Shown: positions 1 through 8,917, counted from the first letter of the stretch. The stretch: 64,000 bases of DNA from Edwardsiella anguillarum (GCF_008801815.1 NZ_VZOX01000009.1), one strand, 5' to 3'. Made by a program: numbers and translations. The notes: generated from the letters alone by a model not told the origin.

Positions 1-15
1 TTAGCCGCGTGGAGT

Positions 16-146
16 CCGTCAAATCCTGACGGGATTTTACCCTCATTTTCCCCCGCCTCGCGCGGGGGCCTTAGGATGAGCGCCCGCGGCGCGGCCTCAT
101 CCTCTCCTTATTCCGGTTTCGATCTGAGTAGTAGTGAGCAGTAATT
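16..146 (+). other. structured untranslated region before the plus-strand terminator
   Basis: No protein-coding gene is convincing in the first 228 bases. The plus strand shows three successive hairpins: arms at 16-21/27-32 followed by GATTTT, a GC-rich one at 50-56/62-68, and arms GGATGAG/CTCATCC at 74-80/96-102. The terminator at 147-174 follows. This may be the 3' untranslated region of a rightward gene just outside the window, or an independent small RNA. The window cuts off the upstream side, so the two cannot be told apart. Confidence 0.35.
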
Positions 147-174
147 GCCCTCGGTCTGTGAGGGCTTTTTTTTT
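147..174 (+). terminator. intrinsic terminator, rightward
   Basis: The arms GCCCTC and GAGGGC close a 7-base loop and are followed by nine T residues. This is a classical rho-independent terminator for a rightward transcript that begins left of the window or within its first 140 bases. It faces the fur terminator. Confidence 0.8.
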
Positions 175-187
175 ACCCGCGACGGGC

Positions 188-211
188 AAAAAAAACGGCC
201 CCGGTGGGCCG
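188..211 (-). terminator. fur terminator
   Basis: Read leftward, CGGCCC-ACCG-GGGCCG is followed by eight T residues. It lies 18 bases past the fur stop codon, as expected for the end of the fur transcript. Confidence 0.85.
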
Positions 212-228
212 CTTCGCTGACGGTGGGT

Positions 229-678
229 TTAGGCCTTTTCGTCGTGCAGGGTATCATCGCTGCGGCAGTCGCTCTCGGCGCAGTGGCCGTAGAGATACAG
301 GCTGTGGTTGGTCAGCTGGATGCCGTGTTTTTTGGCGATTTCGCGCTGACGCTTCTCGATGGACTCATCGCTGAACTCGATGACCTTGCCGCAGTCCAGG
401 CAGATCAGGTGATCGTGGTGGTGCTGCTGGGTCAGTTCAAAGACCGATTTCCCGCCCTCAAAGTTATGGCGGGTAACGATGCCGGCATCGTCAAACTGGT
501 TGAGCACGCGGTATACGGTTGCCAAACCGATCTCCTCGCCCATGTCGATCAGCTTCTTGTACAAGTCTTCAGCACTGACATGATGGCACGTAGGATCTTG
601 CAGTACTTCCAGAATCTTGAGACGGGGAAGCGTGACTTTAAGGCCAGCTTTCTTTAACGCGGTGTTGTTGTCAGTCAT
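229..678 (-). CDS. fur: ferric uptake regulator Fur
   Basis: The 149-residue product matches the usual enteric length of about 148. Fur is a cytosolic homodimeric metalloregulator that binds Fur boxes with Fe(II) and represses iron-uptake genes. The N-terminal winged helix (about residues 1-80) carries the recognition region around TVYRVLNQF. The metal-binding segment HHHDH starts at residue 86 and is followed by C93 and C96 of CLDCG. The start is supported by conservation of MTDNNTALKKAGLKVT. The gene is followed by its own terminator and preceded by fldA on the same strand, the order seen in E. coli. A Fur-like box overlaps a TATAAT element upstream, so autoregulation is likely. Confidence 0.98.
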   Translation of the reverse strand: MTDNNTALKKAGLKVTLPRLKILEVLQDPTCHHVSAEDLYKKLIDMGEEIGLATVYRVLNQFDDAGIVTRHNFEGGKSVFELTQQHHHDHLICLDCGKVIEFSDESIEKRQREIAKKHGIQLTNHSLYLYGHCAESDCRSDDTLHDEKA

Positions 679-738
679 TCGGATTCTGTCCTGTCACAGC
701 GCCCGGCAGCGCCCAGAGGCCGTTACCGAACGGAAAAT

Positions 739-757
739 AATAGTGAGATTCATTATA
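739..757 (-). promoter_or_regulatory. putative Fur box over the fur promoter -10
   Basis: AATAGTGAGATTCATTATA matches the 19-base Fur consensus (GATAATGATAATCATTATC) at 14 positions by eye. The leftward strand reads TATAAT at 757-752, a good -10 element, so the site would cover the promoter. Fur autoregulation is known in E. coli. The match here is moderate. Confidence 0.5.
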
Positions 758-908
758 AGGCCGATATCCCTAAATGGGAACCGTGGCGCGGCGTGTCCGG
801 CGTGGGGTGCCCGCGGCGTGGGCCAGATATAACTCGCGAGTAATGAGGAAGATAGAAACAAATGACGCAGCGAACTGCGCACTATCGTTTTTATTGATGG
901 CTGAAATA

Positions 909-944
909 CCTGCCGGCTATTAAACGGGGCTCCGCGCCGGCAGG
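909..944 (-). other. stem-loop just past fldA
   Basis: Perfect 9-base arms CCTGCCGGC/GCCGGCAGG enclose an 18-base loop, starting 10 bases after the fldA stop. No U-tract follows on the leftward strand, so this is more likely a 3' end-stabilising or processing hairpin, or an fldA-fur intercistronic structure, than a full terminator. Confidence 0.45.
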
Positions 945-953
945 CGACAGGCA

Positions 954-1481
954 TTAGCCCAGGATATCGGCCAGATGCATCTCTGCGCTGAGCTGCTTGA
1001 CCCAGGCGTCCACGCGCTCGGCGGTTAGCTCCGGTTGGCGATCCTCATCGATGGCCAGGCCGACGAAGGTGTTGCTGTCGACCAGCGCCTTGGAGGCTTC
1101 AAAGTGGTATCCGGCGGTCGGCCAGTGGCCGACGATGGTGGCGCCGCGCGCCTCAACCAGCTCGCGGATGGTGCCCATTGCATCGCAGAAGTACTCGGCA
1201 TAGTCCTCCTGATCGCCGCAGCCGAACAGCGCAATCAGCTTACCGGAGAAGTCGATCTCCTCCAGCGAGGGGAAGAAGTCATCCCAGTCGCACTGCGCTT
1301 CGCCGTAGTACCAGGTGGGGATACCCAGCAGAAGGATATCAAACGCCTCAAGGTCTTCCTTGCTGCTCTTGGCAATGTCATGAACTTCAGCAACGTCTTT
1401 ACCCAGTTGCTTCTGGATCATCTTAGCAATGTTTTCCGTGTTGCCGGTGTCGCTGCCAAAGAAAATACCTACGATTGCCAT
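954..1481 (-). CDS. fldA: flavodoxin 1
   Basis: The 175-residue product is a long-chain flavodoxin, an FMN-binding low-potential electron carrier of the cytosol. In enterics it feeds pyruvate formate-lyase activase, methionine synthase reactivation, IspG/IspH and BioB. The FMN phosphate loop is visible near the N-terminus as GSDTGNTENIA (about residues 9-19). The isoalloxazine-contacting loops follow as PTWYYGEAQCDWDDF and FGCGDQEDYAEYFCDAMG. E. coli FldA has 176 residues, so the gene is full length. It precedes fur on the same strand with 275 bases between them. Those bases hold a hairpin and the fur promoter. Confidence 0.97.
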   Translation of the reverse strand: MAIVGIFFGSDTGNTENIAKMIQKQLGKDVAEVHDIAKSSKEDLEAFDILLLGIPTWYYGEAQCDWDDFFPSLEEIDFSGKLIALFGCGDQEDYAEYFCDAMGTIRELVEARGATIVGHWPTAGYHFEASKALVDSNTFVGLAIDEDRQPELTAERVDAWVKQLSAEMHLADILG

Positions 1482-1665
1482 ATCGCGAATTTACCTTTTA
1501 TCTCAGAAATTAAATCAGGCTGTGCCCTGACCGTCGCGGGCGACGGACGGGATTAGGCGCTGAGCCTAACCGGGCGCGGTCACACACCCAGCCTACCTAC
1601 CAGTCGAATACTATAACATTTTTGGCGTCGCGGCTTTATCGTCATTGTGCGCTGCGCCGGGCGGG

Positions 1666-1944
1666 TCAGGTGTCCAGCGGTAGCTGACGGAGCAGCATCT
1701 GCTCGATCAGCTCGCTGCGGCTGATGTTGCGCTCCTGCGCCAGACGGTTGAGGAGATCGACCGCCTCTTCATTCATCTTCAGCTCGACGCGGCGCAGCCC
1801 TTTCACCCGATCGCGCCGCAGCTGGTTACGCTTGTTAATCCGCAGCTGCTCTTCCCGGGAAAGCGGGTTGGTTTTGGGACGACCTGGACGACGTTCTTCC
1901 GCGAACAGATCGAGCGTCGTGCGGTCCGTTTGTTCTTTGGCCAT
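1666..1944 (-). CDS. ybfE: YbfE family (LexA-regulated in E. coli), ribbon-helix-helix-like protein
   Basis: The product of 92 residues starts MAKEQTDRTTLDLF, as in other enteric YbfE proteins. An upstream in-frame ATG at 2052 would add 36 residues rich in Gly/Pro that are not part of the family, so I reject it. The middle is very basic (RRPGRPKTNPLSREEQLRINKRNQLRRDRVKG). It is followed by a CopG-like segment, VELKMNEEAVDLLNRLAQERNISRSELIEQML, typical of small DNA-binding proteins. In E. coli this gene is part of the SOS regulon, but I could not find a convincing CTGT-N8-ACAG box here. Function beyond DNA binding is unknown. No strong ribosome-binding site precedes the chosen ATG. Confidence 0.85.
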   Translation of the reverse strand: MAKEQTDRTTLDLFAEERRPGRPKTNPLSREEQLRINKRNQLRRDRVKGLRRVELKMNEEAVDLLNRLAQERNISRSELIEQMLLRQLPLDT

Positions 1945-2157
1945 ATTCAGGTAGCGGTACTGCAAGGAGAAGGGAGCACGGGAACCCCGGACTCCGATTA
2001 ACGTATATACGGGATTTCCCCCGACGGCACCGTACGGGGACGCGCCGCCCATTTTAGCGCGCCATCATACCCCAGGGAGTGGAGCAGCGACAATCCCTTA
2101 TCGGCGTCGGCGCGCGTTCCCGCACCGATGAGGGCACGATCCGATCCGCCGGACGCT

Positions 2158-2946
2158 TCACGCCCCTGCGCCGGAGGGGGGATCGAGAAAGCGGCGCACC
2201 GCGCGCAGGACGTTGTCTGGCTGTTCGGCGTGCAGCCAGTGGCCGCTGCCGCTGACCACGTGGGCGCGGGCGCAGGGAAACTGGCGGGCGATCGCCTCGC
2301 GATAGTCATCGAGAATATAGGGCGAGTCCGCGCCCTTGATGAACAGCGTCGCCCCCGGGTGGGGCGCCTGCGGCTGCCAGCCGAGGATCTGCGGGTAGTG
2401 CTGCTGCAGGGCCGCAAGATTAAAGCGCCAGCGTCCCTGGTAAAAGGACTTGAGCAGAAACTGCACCACCCCCTCCTGCTGCAGAAAGCGGCGCAGGATC
2501 TGCGCCGCCTGCGGGCGGGTCTGTACCGCCGCCGTCTGCACCGCGTTCAGGGCGGCAAAGACCGCGTCGTGACGGCGGGTGGGGTAGGCCACCGGCGCCA
2601 TATCTAGCACCACCAGACGGCGCAGGCGCTGCGGGGCGAGCGCCGCCAGACGCATCGCCGCTTTTCCGCCCATGGAGTGGCCAATGATGTCCAGCGGCGC
2701 CAGGCCGTAGGCGTCGATCAGCGCGATGAGATCCTCGGCGAGCAGGTCATAGTTCATCTCGGGGGTATGAGGGGACTGCCCGTGGTTACGCAGATCGACC
2801 AGCAGTACGTCGCGCTGGGGATTGAGCGCGCGGGCGAGCTGGCCCAGGTTGTCCAGCGAACCGAACAGGCCGTGGATCAGCAGCAGCGGCGGTTGGCTCG
2901 GCGGCTGCGGCGCCCGCAGCAGCAGATGATTCAGGGTCAGGATCAT
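2158..2946 (-). CDS. ybfF: alpha/beta-hydrolase esterase YbfF
   Basis: The product of 262 residues is a serine esterase of the alpha/beta-hydrolase fold. The E. coli homologue (254 residues) hydrolyses short acyl esters, including acyl-CoA-type substrates in vitro. The oxyanion segment LIHGLFGSLDNLG is at residues 23-35. The nucleophile elbow GHSMGG places Ser91. The acid is expected near ADSPYILD, and the catalytic His is in GSGHWLHAEQP near the C-terminus. It is divergent from seqA, with a shared 257-base intergenic region, as in E. coli. Confidence 0.93.
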   Translation of the reverse strand: MILTLNHLLLRAPQPPSQPPLLLIHGLFGSLDNLGQLARALNPQRDVLLVDLRNHGQSPHTPEMNYDLLAEDLIALIDAYGLAPLDIIGHSMGGKAAMRLAALAPQRLRRLVVLDMAPVAYPTRRHDAVFAALNAVQTAAVQTRPQAAQILRRFLQQEGVVQFLLKSFYQGRWRFNLAALQQHYPQILGWQPQAPHPGATLFIKGADSPYILDDYREAIARQFPCARAHVVSGSGHWLHAEQPDNVLRAVRRFLDPPSGAGA

Positions 2947-3203
2947 GGCGAGATAAATTGTTCGGTTAATGTTGCGTATAGGTTACCACGCCGGCGGCGA
3001 ATTGTCCGCCGCTCGGCGGGGTTGACCCCAGCGGGCCGGGCATCTACGCCGATTTCCGAGCCGTATGGCTGTCCGCGCCGCTTTTGTGCCGCGCAGGCAC
3101 CAAAATGGACGTTAATCACCCCGCCGTGGCGCTAAACGCTATCCGCTCAAGGCGTTTAACCTTATAATCCAATCTGACCACGTAGCAAAAGTACTGGATA
3201 ACG

Positions 3204-3743
3204 ATGAAAACGATTGAAGTCGACGAGGAGCTCTACCGCTATATTGCCAGCCACACCCAGCGGATTGGCGAGAGTGCTTCCGACATTCTGCGCCGGCTGC
3301 TGAAAGTCGGTATGGAGAGCAAGCCGGCCGCCGTCGCTGGCGCGGCGCTTCCTGCGCTGGTGACCCCCCCTGCCGCGGCGGTATCCCGGCCGCAGGATCG
3401 CGTGCGCACCATGCGCGAGCTGCTGCTGTCGGACGAGTATGCTGAACAGAACAGGGCGGTCAGTCGCTTTATGCTGATCCTGACCACGCTGTACGCCATT
3501 GACGCCGATGGGTTTGCGGCGGCAACGGATGCCCTGCACGGGCGCACCCGCGTCTACTTTGCCGGCGATCGCAATACGCTGCTGCAGAGTGGCAATCACA
3601 CCAAGCCCAAGCAGGTACCCGGCACCCCTTATTGGGTGATCACCAATACCAACTCAGGCCGCAAGCGCGCGATGATCGAACACATCATGCTGGCGATGCA
3701 GTTCCCCGTGGAGCTGATCGAGAAGGTTTGCGGCACCATTTGA
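3204..3743 (+). CDS. seqA: SeqA, negative modulator of replication initiation
   Basis: The 179-residue product sequesters hemimethylated GATC sites at oriC and behind replication forks, delaying re-initiation and Dam remethylation. The N-terminal oligomerisation domain (MKTIEVDEELYRYIASHTQRIGE, residues 1-35) is followed by a short variable Ala/Pro linker. The C-terminal hemimethylated-DNA-binding domain includes NTNSGRKRAMIEHIMLAMQFP. E. coli SeqA has 181 residues. It lies 29 bases upstream of pgm on the same strand, the conserved seqA-pgm operon. Confidence 0.98.
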   Translation: MKTIEVDEELYRYIASHTQRIGESASDILRRLLKVGMESKPAAVAGAALPALVTPPAAAVSRPQDRVRTMRELLLSDEYAEQNRAVSRFMLILTTLYAIDADGFAAATDALHGRTRVYFAGDRNTLLQSGNHTKPKQVPGTPYWVITNTNSGRKRAMIEHIMLAMQFPVELIEKVCGTI

Positions 3744-3772
3744 TAAATAACAAGCGTTAGGGAGAAGCGCAG

Positions 3773-5413
3773 ATGGCAAATCACCCGCGCGCCGGGCAGC
3801 CTGCCCGGCAGAGCGATTTGATCAATGTGGCTCAGCTGGTTGCACAGTATTACAGCCTGCGTCCGCAGGCGGATAATCCGTCCCACGCCGTGAAGTTCGG
3901 CACCTCCGGTCACCGCGGCAGCGCGCAGCGCCAAAGCTTCAACGAGGCGCACATTCTGGCGATCGCCCAGGCGATCGCCGAGGTGCGCAAGGCCAACGGC
4001 GTCGAGGGACCTTGCTTTGTCGGTAAAGATACCCATGCGCTCTCTGAGCCGGCCTTCGTCAGCGTGCTGGAGGTGCTGAGCGCCAACGGCGTTGCGGTGG
4101 TGGTGCAGGAGAACAATGGTTTTACCCCGACGCCGGCGGTGTCTCATGCCATTCTGACCCATAACCGTCGCGGCGGCGCGCTGGCCGACGGTATCGTGAT
4201 TACGCCCTCCCATAACCCGCCCGAAGACGGCGGCATCAAATACAACCCGACCAACGGCGGCCCGGCGGACACCAATCTGACCCGCGTTATCGAGCAGCGT
4301 GCCAACCAGCTGCTGGCGCAGGATCTGGCCGGCGTGAAGCGTCTGACGCTGGACGCGGCCTGGCGCAGCGGCCATATCCACGCGCGCGACCTGGTGCAGC
4401 CCTACGTCGAAGATCTGCGTGATATCGTCGATATGCCGGCGATTCAGCGCGCCGGTCTGAAGCTGGGCGTCGATCCGCTCGGCGGCTCCGGTATCGAATA
4501 CTGGCAGCGCATCGGCGAGCATTACGGCCTGGATCTGACGCTGGTCAACGACCATATCGATCAGACCTTCCGCTTTATGCATCTGGACCACGACGGCGTG
4601 ATCCGCATGGACTGCTCCTCGGAGAGCGCCATGGCGGGGCTGCTGGCGCTGCGCGATCGCTTCGATCTGGCCTTTGCCAATGACCCGGACTACGACCGTC
4701 ACGGCATCGTAACGCCGGCCGGGCTGATGAACCCGAACCACTATCTGGCCGTGGCCATCGACTACCTGTTCCGCCACCGTCCGCAGTGGGGGGCCGAGGT
4801 GGCCGTGGGTAAGACGCTGGTCTCCAGCGCGATGATCGATCGGGTGGTTAAGGCGCTGGATCGCCGCCTGGTGGAGGTGCCGGTCGGCTTCAAGTGGTTT
4901 GTCGACGGTCTGTTTGACGGCAGCCTCGGCTTTGGCGGCGAAGAGAGCGCCGGGGCATCGTTCCTGCGCTTCAACGGCACGCCGTGGTCTACCGATAAGG
5001 ATGGCATCATCCTGTGCCTGCTGGCGGCAGAGATCACCGCCCAGACCGGTAAGAATCCGCAGCAGCATTACGATGCGCTGGCGGCGCGCTTTGGCTCGCC
5101 GAGCTATAACCGTCTGCAGGCACCGGCGACCCATGCCCAGAAGGCGGCGCTCTCCCGTCTCTCTCCGGAGATGGTGCAGGCGGACCGGCTGGCGGGCGAT
5201 CCGATCACCGCCCGTCTGACCCGCGCCCCGGGCAACGATGCGCCGATCGGCGGGCTGAAGATCATGACCGACAACGGCTGGTTTGCCGCGCGTCCGTCCG
5301 GCACCGAGGAAGCCTACAAGATCTACTGTGAAAGCTTCCTGGGTGCGGAGCATCGCCAGCGTATCGAGAAAGAGGCGGTCGATATTGTGAGCGCCGTACT
5401 GGCTAACGCTTAA
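3773..5413 (+). CDS. pgm: phosphoglucomutase
   Basis: The product of 546 residues, identical in length to E. coli Pgm, interconverts glucose-1-phosphate and glucose-6-phosphate and links galactose, glycogen and envelope sugar metabolism to glycolysis. The phosphoserine loop ITPSHNPPEDGG contains Ser146. The Mg-binding loop NDPDYDRHG, the sugar-binding GFGGEESAG and the phosphate-binding FAARPSGTEEAYKIY all appear in order. The start follows a good GGGAGAAG ribosome-binding site. A strong terminator follows 21 bases after the stop. It pairs functionally with the gal operon further along this window. Confidence 0.98.
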   Translation: MANHPRAGQPARQSDLINVAQLVAQYYSLRPQADNPSHAVKFGTSGHRGSAQRQSFNEAHILAIAQAIAEVRKANGVEGPCFVGKDTHALSEPAFVSVLEVLSANGVAVVVQENNGFTPTPAVSHAILTHNRRGGALADGIVITPSHNPPEDGGIKYNPTNGGPADTNLTRVIEQRANQLLAQDLAGVKRLTLDAAWRSGHIHARDLVQPYVEDLRDIVDMPAIQRAGLKLGVDPLGGSGIEYWQRIGEHYGLDLTLVNDHIDQTFRFMHLDHDGVIRMDCSSESAMAGLLALRDRFDLAFANDPDYDRHGIVTPAGLMNPNHYLAVAIDYLFRHRPQWGAEVAVGKTLVSSAMIDRVVKALDRRLVEVPVGFKWFVDGLFDGSLGFGGEESAGASFLRFNGTPWSTDKDGIILCLLAAEITAQTGKNPQQHYDALAARFGSPSYNRLQAPATHAQKAALSRLSPEMVQADRLAGDPITARLTRAPGNDAPIGGLKIMTDNGWFAARPSGTEEAYKIYCESFLGAEHRQRIEKEAVDIVSAVLANA

Positions 5414-5434
5414 GCGCGTCATTACACCTACCGC

Positions 5435-5462
5435 AACGCCGCGCACTGCGCGGCGTTTTTTT
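5435..5462 (+). terminator. seqA-pgm terminator
   Basis: AACGCCGCGC and its complement GCGCGGCGTT form a near-perfect hairpin followed by seven T residues, just after pgm. It separates the pgm operon from the convergent kdp operon. Confidence 0.9.
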
Positions 5463-5496
5463 ATGGGCGTAGTCCGGGGAGAGGCGATCGCGCCCG

Positions 5497-6186
5497 CTAA
5501 GGCATAAAGCGGTAGCCGACGCCGGTCTCGGTCAGCAGGTGGCGCGGGCGGGCCGGTTCGGCCTCCAGTTTCTGGCGCAGGTGTCCCATGTAGATGCGCA
5601 GGTAGTGGCTGTGCTCGACGTAGTTGGGGCCCCAGACGCTGCTGAGCAGCTGGCGCTGGGTCAGCACCTTCCCGCTGTTGGCGATAAGCTCGGCCAGCAG
5701 GCGAAACTCGATCGGCGTGAGGTGCAGCCGCTCGCCGCAGCGGGTGACGCTGCGCGCCAGCAGATCCACCTGGACGTCGGCGAAGCAGACCAGCGGGCTC
5801 TCCTGCTGCTGGCGGGTGTGACGCCGCAGCGCCACCCGTACCCGCGCCAGCAGCTCCGCAACGCCGAAGGGCTTGCTCAGAAAGTCCTCGGCGCCGGCGT
5901 CGAGGGCCTCAACCTTATCGGCCTCATCGCAGCGCGCCGAGAGCACGATCACCGGAATGGCGCTCCAGCGGCGCAGATCGCGGATAAACTCCACGCCGTC
6001 GCCGTCCGGCAGCCCCAGATCGAGAATGATCAGATCCGGCTGGCGGGTTGCGGCCTCGATCAGGCCTCGCTGCAGGCCATCGGCGTCTGCGACGCGCCAG
6101 CCTTCGTTTTCCAGGGCGGCGCGCACAAAGCGGCGGATGGCCTGTTCGTCTTCGACGATCAGAATAGTGATGGGGGCGGCTGTCAC
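5497..6186 (-). CDS. kdpE: KdpE response regulator
   Basis: This 229-residue OmpR/PhoB-type response regulator activates kdpFABC. The receiver domain has the acidic pair VEDEQ at residues 11-15 and the phosphoacceptor Asp56 in LIILDLGLPDG. The conserved Thr/Ser and Lys positions are in VIVLSARCDE and FLSKPFG. The C-terminal winged-helix domain contains LTPIEFRLLAELIANSGKVL and the ending LLTETGVGYRF. The gene overlaps the end of kdpD by four bases (ATGA), indicating translational coupling. It is the last gene of the kdp cluster. Confidence 0.97.
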   Translation of the reverse strand: MTAAPITILIVEDEQAIRRFVRAALENEGWRVADADGLQRGLIEAATRQPDLIILDLGLPDGDGVEFIRDLRRWSAIPVIVLSARCDEADKVEALDAGAEDFLSKPFGVAELLARVRVALRRHTRQQQESPLVCFADVQVDLLARSVTRCGERLHLTPIEFRLLAELIANSGKVLTQRQLLSSVWGPNYVEHSHYLRIYMGHLRQKLEAEPARPRHLLTETGVGYRFMP

Positions 6187-8891
6187 GGGTTGTCTGTCAT
6201 CTCCTCATCGGTTTCCGGGTCGATCTCCGGCACGGTTTCCAACGGCAGGGTAAAGTGAAAATGGGCGCCGCCCTGCGGCGGGCTCTCGACCCAGATTCTA
6301 CCACCGTGTATATCAATAATGGCACGGCAAATCGCTAACCCCAAACCGACGCCGGGAATGGCGGACTCTTTATCACCGCGGGTAAACTTGTTGAAGATAT
6401 GCGGCAGCTGGTCTGCGGGAATCCCCGGCCCGCTGTCGCTTAACTCCACCTCGAGCCCGTCGGCGCCGACCCGAGCGCCGATGGCGATGCTGGCCGCGCT
6501 GCCGGCGTATTTCCCCGCGTTCTCCAGCAGATTCTGCAGGACGCGCTCGATGAGCGCCCCGTCGCAGTTCACCAGCGGCAGATCCGCCGGCAGGCTGAGG
6601 GCGAGGGGATGGCCGGCCAGCATCGGCTCCAGCGTATGGATGGCGCTGCCGACGATCTCCTCCAGCGACTGCCACGCCTTGCGCAGACGGAAGCCGCCGG
6701 ACTGGATGCGGGCCATGTCGAGCAGGTTGTTGACCAGACGCGAGGTGTTGAGGATCTGCTGGCGGATCTCCTCCGCCTGCGGGGCGTGGGCCGATCGCTC
6801 GCTGGCCAGATCCAGCGTCAGTATCTCCGCCTGCCCGAACAGCACCGTCAGCGGGGTGCGCAGATCGTGAGAGAGGGCGGCCAGCAGCGAGTTGCGCAGC
6901 TGCTCCCGCTCGGCTTCCAGGCGGGCGGCCGCCGCGCTGTGGGCCAGGTGCAGGCGCTCCAGCGCGTTGGCGATCATGACGGTATAGGTTTGCAGCAGGC
7001 GCTGCTGCTCCGGCACCATCAGCTGACGCAGGTTGCTCGGTTCAATGGCCAGTACGCCAAAGGTGTTCTGGGCGCTGGAGAGGGGCAGCAGCTGATAGGG
7101 AACGCCGGGCAGGGTATCGGTTCCGGCGCCAGCGGGCTGGCGACGATCCAGACACCACTGGGCGATGGCCAGATCGACGTTGGCTACCCCGGCCTCATCG
7201 CCGTGGCGGGGGTGCAGCAGGCCGTCGCCGTCCGGCAGCAGCAGCGTGGTACGGGCGCCAAAGCTGTGATTAAGGGAGGCGCAGGCGCTGTGTACCACCG
7301 CGTCGTGATTTAACGCGTTGCCCAGCGCCTTGGACATTTCATACATGTGGCGGGCGCGCTGTTCGCGGTAGCGCGCTACCCGCGCCTGATAGCGCATGCC
7401 GGCGGTGAGGTTCCCGATCAGAATACCGACGATCAGCATCACGCCAAAGGTGACCAGGTACTGGACGTCGCTGACGGCGAAGGACCACTGCGGCTGCACG
7501 AAGAACAGATCGAAGCTGGCGACGCTGATGCAGGCGGCGAACACCGACGGCCAGCGGCCAAAGAACAGCGCCACCACCACCACCCCGAGTAGGTAGACCA
7601 TCACCAGGTTGACCTGATCGAAGGCGGGCAGCATCAGCCTGCCGCACAGCGAGATCAGCGCGCACAGCGCCGCGGCCACCAGGAACCCTTGGATCTGCAC
7701 CCGCCACTTTTCGCCGAACGGGCGCGGATCGCTTTCCCGCGGGCCGCTGGGGCGATCTTCGACGGCGACGATCAGCAGGTCGAGGTCGGGGCCCAGGCGG
7801 GCCAGGCGATCGACAAAGCTGGCACCGGGCCAGCGCAGACGCCGGGCCTCGCGCTGGCGGCGACCCAGCAGAATTTTGCCCAGATTGTGTTCGCGGGCAT
7901 AGCGCAGGATGGCGTGCTCCGGGGTGGGATCGGAGAGGGTGGCGGTCTCCGCCCCCAGCTCCTGCGCCAGGCGCATGCTGCGCAGGATGGTGCGCCGCTC
8001 GTTTTCCGGCAGGCGGTGCAGGTGCGGCGTCTCCACGTAGACGGCGTGCCAGACGCAGCCCAGCCGCCCGGCCAGACGGGCAGCGGTGCGCACCAGCTTA
8101 TCATTGTCGGCGTACTGGCCTATGCACAGCAGCAGGGCATCGCGGGTGTGCCAGACCCGGCTGCCGCCGGGGCCGCTGCGAAAGGCGCGCATCTGATCAT
8201 CGACCCGATCGGCGGTGCGGCGCAGGGCCAGCTCACGCAGGGCGATCAGGTTTCCCTTGCGGAAAAAGTGCTCGATGGCGCGCTCGGCCTGACCCGGAAT
8301 ATAGACCTTGCCCTCCTTGAGACGCTGACGCAGGTCGTCCGGCGGCAGATCGACCAGCACGACCTCGCTGGCGGCGTCAAACAGCCGGTCCGGCACCGTT
8401 TCGCGCACCTGTACGCCGGTCACGCTGCCGACGATATCGTTCAGACTCTCCAGATGCTGTACGTTGACGGTGGTCAGCACGTCGATACCGGCCGCCAGCA
8501 GCTCCTCGACGTCCTGCCAGCGCTTGGGGTGGCGAGAGCCGGGCGCATTGGTATGCGCCAGCTCATCCATCAGGATCAGCGCGGGGGCGCGCGCCAGCGC
8601 CCGGTCGAGGTCGAATTCGCGGATCTGGCGCCCCCGGTGGTGGATCCGCTTTTGCGCCAGCAGCTCCAGACCGTCGAGCAGGGCGGCGGTTTCGCTACGG
8701 CCATGGGTTTCTACGACGCCGACCGCCACGTCCAGCCCCTGGGCGCGCAGGCGCTGCGCCTCCTGCAGCATGGCGTAGGTTTTACCGACGCCGGCGCAGG
8801 CGCCGAAGAAGACCTTGAGCCTGCCGCGCGCGGGGTCGTTGACCTGGGCCAGAAGGGCGTCGGGGTCGGGGCGCTGTTCATCATCAACCAT
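6183..8891 (-). CDS. kdpD: KdpD sensor histidine kinase
   Basis: The product of 902 residues (894 in E. coli) is an inner-membrane kinase sensing potassium limitation and turgor. The N-terminal KdpD domain has a Walker A-like GACAGVGKTYAM at about residues 30-41. A universal-stress-protein fold follows, then four transmembrane segments in the region WRVQIQGFLVAAALCAL to LVTFGVMLIVGILIGNL. A GAF-like segment and the kinase core come next. The phosphorylated His675 lies in ALSHDLRTPL, the N box in NLLENAGKYA, DSGPGI near 819 and GLGLAI near 849. The start has an AAGGATG ribosome-binding site. It is 26 bases past kdpC. Confidence 0.97.
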   Translation of the reverse strand: MVDDEQRPDPDALLAQVNDPARGRLKVFFGACAGVGKTYAMLQEAQRLRAQGLDVAVGVVETHGRSETAALLDGLELLAQKRIHHRGRQIREFDLDRALARAPALILMDELAHTNAPGSRHPKRWQDVEELLAAGIDVLTTVNVQHLESLNDIVGSVTGVQVRETVPDRLFDAASEVVLVDLPPDDLRQRLKEGKVYIPGQAERAIEHFFRKGNLIALRELALRRTADRVDDQMRAFRSGPGGSRVWHTRDALLLCIGQYADNDKLVRTAARLAGRLGCVWHAVYVETPHLHRLPENERRTILRSMRLAQELGAETATLSDPTPEHAILRYAREHNLGKILLGRRQREARRLRWPGASFVDRLARLGPDLDLLIVAVEDRPSGPRESDPRPFGEKWRVQIQGFLVAAALCALISLCGRLMLPAFDQVNLVMVYLLGVVVVALFFGRWPSVFAACISVASFDLFFVQPQWSFAVSDVQYLVTFGVMLIVGILIGNLTAGMRYQARVARYREQRARHMYEMSKALGNALNHDAVVHSACASLNHSFGARTTLLLPDGDGLLHPRHGDEAGVANVDLAIAQWCLDRRQPAGAGTDTLPGVPYQLLPLSSAQNTFGVLAIEPSNLRQLMVPEQQRLLQTYTVMIANALERLHLAHSAAAARLEAEREQLRNSLLAALSHDLRTPLTVLFGQAEILTLDLASERSAHAPQAEEIRQQILNTSRLVNNLLDMARIQSGGFRLRKAWQSLEEIVGSAIHTLEPMLAGHPLALSLPADLPLVNCDGALIERVLQNLLENAGKYAGSAASIAIGARVGADGLEVELSDSGPGIPADQLPHIFNKFTRGDKESAIPGVGLGLAICRAIIDIHGGRIWVESPPQGGAHFHFTLPLETVPEIDPETDEEMTDNP

Positions 8892-8917
8892 GAAACATCC
8901 TTATCGAGCGAAAACGG

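Noticed and set aside
2002..2012. CGTATATACG palindrome upstream of ybfE considered as a LexA box
   Set aside because: It lacks the CTGT and ACAG ends required of a LexA site.
3629..5446. 605-codon leftward open frame opposite pgm
   Set aside because: It mirrors pgm codons in a GC-rich gene, has His/Arg/Gln-rich low-complexity composition and no ribosome-binding site; pgm itself is certain.
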